Source of the DNA: an uncultured Corynebacterium sp.
Lineage (GTDB): Bacteria > Actinomycetota > Actinomycetes > Mycobacteriales > Mycobacteriaceae
Assembly (NCBI RefSeq): GCF_902489365.1
Contig: NZ_CABTZR010000103.1
Coordinates: 1-6,438 of the forward strand
Direction: 5' to 3'
Length of the DNA stretch: 6,438 nt
The first letter of the stretch is position 1. Every line of letters begins with the position of its first letter. The position numbers and the translations under genes were made by a program. Below are positions 6,201 through 6,438 of this stretch, in pieces. The notes below the pieces were generated by a model that searched no databases, was not told the origin of the DNA, and saw only the letters and a list, made by a program, of their open reading frames with translations.

Positions 6201-6438
6201 TGAGCACGGCAAGGCCCGTCTCTTCGATGGTCGCTCCGGTGAGCCCTACCTGTACCCGGTATCCGTCGGCTACATGTACATGCTCAAGCTGCACCACCTC
6301 GTCGACGAGAAGATTCACGCTCGCTCCACCGGCCCGTACTCCATGATTACCCAGCAGCCGCTGGGTGGGAAGGCACAGTTCGCTGGCCAGCGCTTCGGCG
6401 AGATGGAGGGGAGGGTAATGCAGGAGTATGGCGAGAGC
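3244..6438 (+). CDS. rpoB: RNA polymerase beta subunit, 3' end beyond the window
   Basis: RpoB forms half of the catalytic cleft of the core RNA polymerase and holds the rifampicin pocket. The frame runs uninterrupted from TTG 3244 to the window end, 1065 codons; corynebacterial RpoB is about 1160, so roughly 95 C-terminal residues are missing. The start follows GGAAGGA by 6 bases and reads LAVSRQTKSVANIPGAPKRYSF. Family landmarks: SPIQDYSGNMSLSLSEP early; SQLSQFMDQNN and THKRRLSALGPGG (rifampicin cluster I, residues 414-440); CPIETPEGPNIG (cluster II); GHNYEDAIILN; GDKLAGRHGNKG with the two active-site lysines K866 and K874 (E. coli K1065 and K1073); and KAQFAGQRFGEME. The classical resistance positions D423, H433 and S438 (E. 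coli 516, 526, 531) are wild type, suggesting rifampicin sensitivity. Odd points: Ala459 where E. coli has Pro552, and residues 1056-1065 that do not fit the invariant motif. rpoC would be expected next, outside the window. Confidence 0.98.
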   Translation, partial: MAVSRQTKSVANIPGAPKRYSFAKISEPIAVPGLLDLQLDSYAWLIGTPEWREREQAERGEDARVTSGLEDILEELSPIQDYSGNMSLSLSEPRFEPVKNTVDECKEKDINYSAPLYVTAEFINNDTQEIKSQTVFIGDFPMMTEKGTFIVNGTERVIVSQLVRSPGVYFDQTIDKSTERPLHSVKVIPSRGAWLEFDVDKRDTVGVRIDRKRRQPVTVLLKALGWTEEQIKERFGFSELMMSTLESDGVANTDEALLEIYRKQRPGEQPTRDLAQALLDNSFFRAKRYDLAKVGRYKVNRKLGLGGDHDGLMTLTEEDIAVTLEYLVRLHAGEREMKAPNGEMIAIHTDDIDHFGNRRLRTVGELIQNQVRVGLSRMERVVRERMTTQDAESITPTSLINVRPVSAAIREFFGTSQLSQFMDQNNSLSGLTHKRRLSALGPGGLSRERAGIEVRDVHASHYGRMCPIETPEGPNIGLIGSLASYARVNAFGFIETPYRKVVDGKVTDQVEYLTADEEDRFAIAQAEVEKDADGTLTGDRIEVRLKDGDIGVTDAAGVDYVDVSPRQMVSVATAMIPFLEHDDANRALMGANMQRQAVPLVRSEAPYVGTGMEQRAAYDAGDLIITPKAGVVENVTADLITIMDDEGQRDTYMLRKFERTNQNTNYNQTPLVSLGDRVEAGQVLADGPGTHNGEMSLGRNLLVAFMPWEGHNYEDAIILNQRIVEEDILTSIHIEEHEIDARDTKLGPEEITREIPNVSDDVLRDLDERGIVRIGADVRAGDILVGKVTPKGETELTPEERLLRAIFGEKAREVRDTSMKVPHGETGKVIGVSRFSREDDDDLAPGVNEMIRVYVAQKRKIQDGDKLAGRHGNKGVVGKILPPEDMPFMEDGTPVDIILNTHGVPRRMNIGQVLEVHLGWLAHAGWKIDTEDPANAELLKTLPEELYDVPPESLTATPVFDGATNEEISRLLASSKPNRDGDVMVDEHGKARLFDGRSGEPYLYPVSVGYMYMLKLHHLVDEKIHARSTGPYSMITQQPLGGKAQFAGQRFGEMEGRVMQEYGES
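4483..4563 (+). other. Rifampicin-resistance-determining region of rpoB (wild-type form)
   Basis: Residues 414-440 correspond to E. coli 507-533 (offset 93, consistent across D516, H526 and S531). Gln420, Asp423, His433, Arg436, Ser438 and Leu440 are the sensitive forms. Ser427 replaces the Pro520 of E. coli and M. tuberculosis; I believe this is a normal corynebacterial variant, not a resistance change. Confidence 0.85.
6409..6438 (+). other. Anomalous rpoB end at the window edge
   Basis: After GEME (ending 6408) the expected, almost universal continuation is VWAMQAYGAAY or close to it. The window instead encodes GRVMQEYGES. The Met-Gln, Tyr and Gly are kept and the frame is unbroken, so these look like scattered base substitutions. 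The likely cause is a low-quality or artefactual sequence end; a real variant is improbable. Confidence 0.6.

Noticed and set aside
4489..6318. 609-codon open frame antisense to rpoB
   Set aside because: It mirrors rpoB codons in a GC-rich gene. Its composition (rich in Val, Leu, Asp, His, Gly) is typical of antisense frames and it shows no recognisable domain.
1..6438. tRNA, rRNA, CRISPR array or insertion sequence
   Set aside because: No cloverleaf, spaced repeats, terminal inverted repeats or transposase reading was seen anywhere in the window.

Overview
The window looks like a chromosomal segment from a Corynebacterium or close relative. The RpoB reading closely follows corynebacterial/mycobacterial RpoB, the DUF3068 (PorA-like) envelope protein family is typical of mycolic-acid actinobacteria, and GC content is moderately high. 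I could not run a search, so species is not assigned.

Layout. (1) Positions 1-570, + strand: the C-terminal part of a HigB/RelE-type toxin whose upstream part is not recognisable, overlapping a complete HigA-type XRE antitoxin. (2) Positions 588-1832, - strand: a 12-TM-type MFS efflux transporter converging on the antitoxin, with a strong sigma-A-like promoter at 1893-1920. (3) Positions 1993-2949, + strand: a DUF3068 membrane-anchored extracytoplasmic protein. (4) Positions 2950-3243: a 294-base intergenic region with a possible weak terminator, a candidate rpoB promoter and a long imperfect inverted repeat in the presumed rpoB leader. (5) Positions 3244-6438, + strand: rpoB, the RNA polymerase beta subunit, about 1065 codons, running off the window end. 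Its rifampicin-binding cluster matches wild type at the classical resistance positions.

How the parts relate. rpoB is the core gene and appears to have its own promoter and leader. The DUF3068 gene is co-oriented but separated by almost 300 bases. The toxin-antitoxin remnant and the MFS gene look like an accessory insertion on the rpoB-upstream side, where many bacteria carry ribosomal protein genes (rplJ-rplL). The most unusual signal is the rpoB leader: two upstream arms, both beginning GGTGAT, could compete for one downstream arm, which resembles a regulatory RNA switch. The last 30 bases of rpoB depart from a near-universal protein motif without breaking the frame, and may be a poor-quality sequence end.
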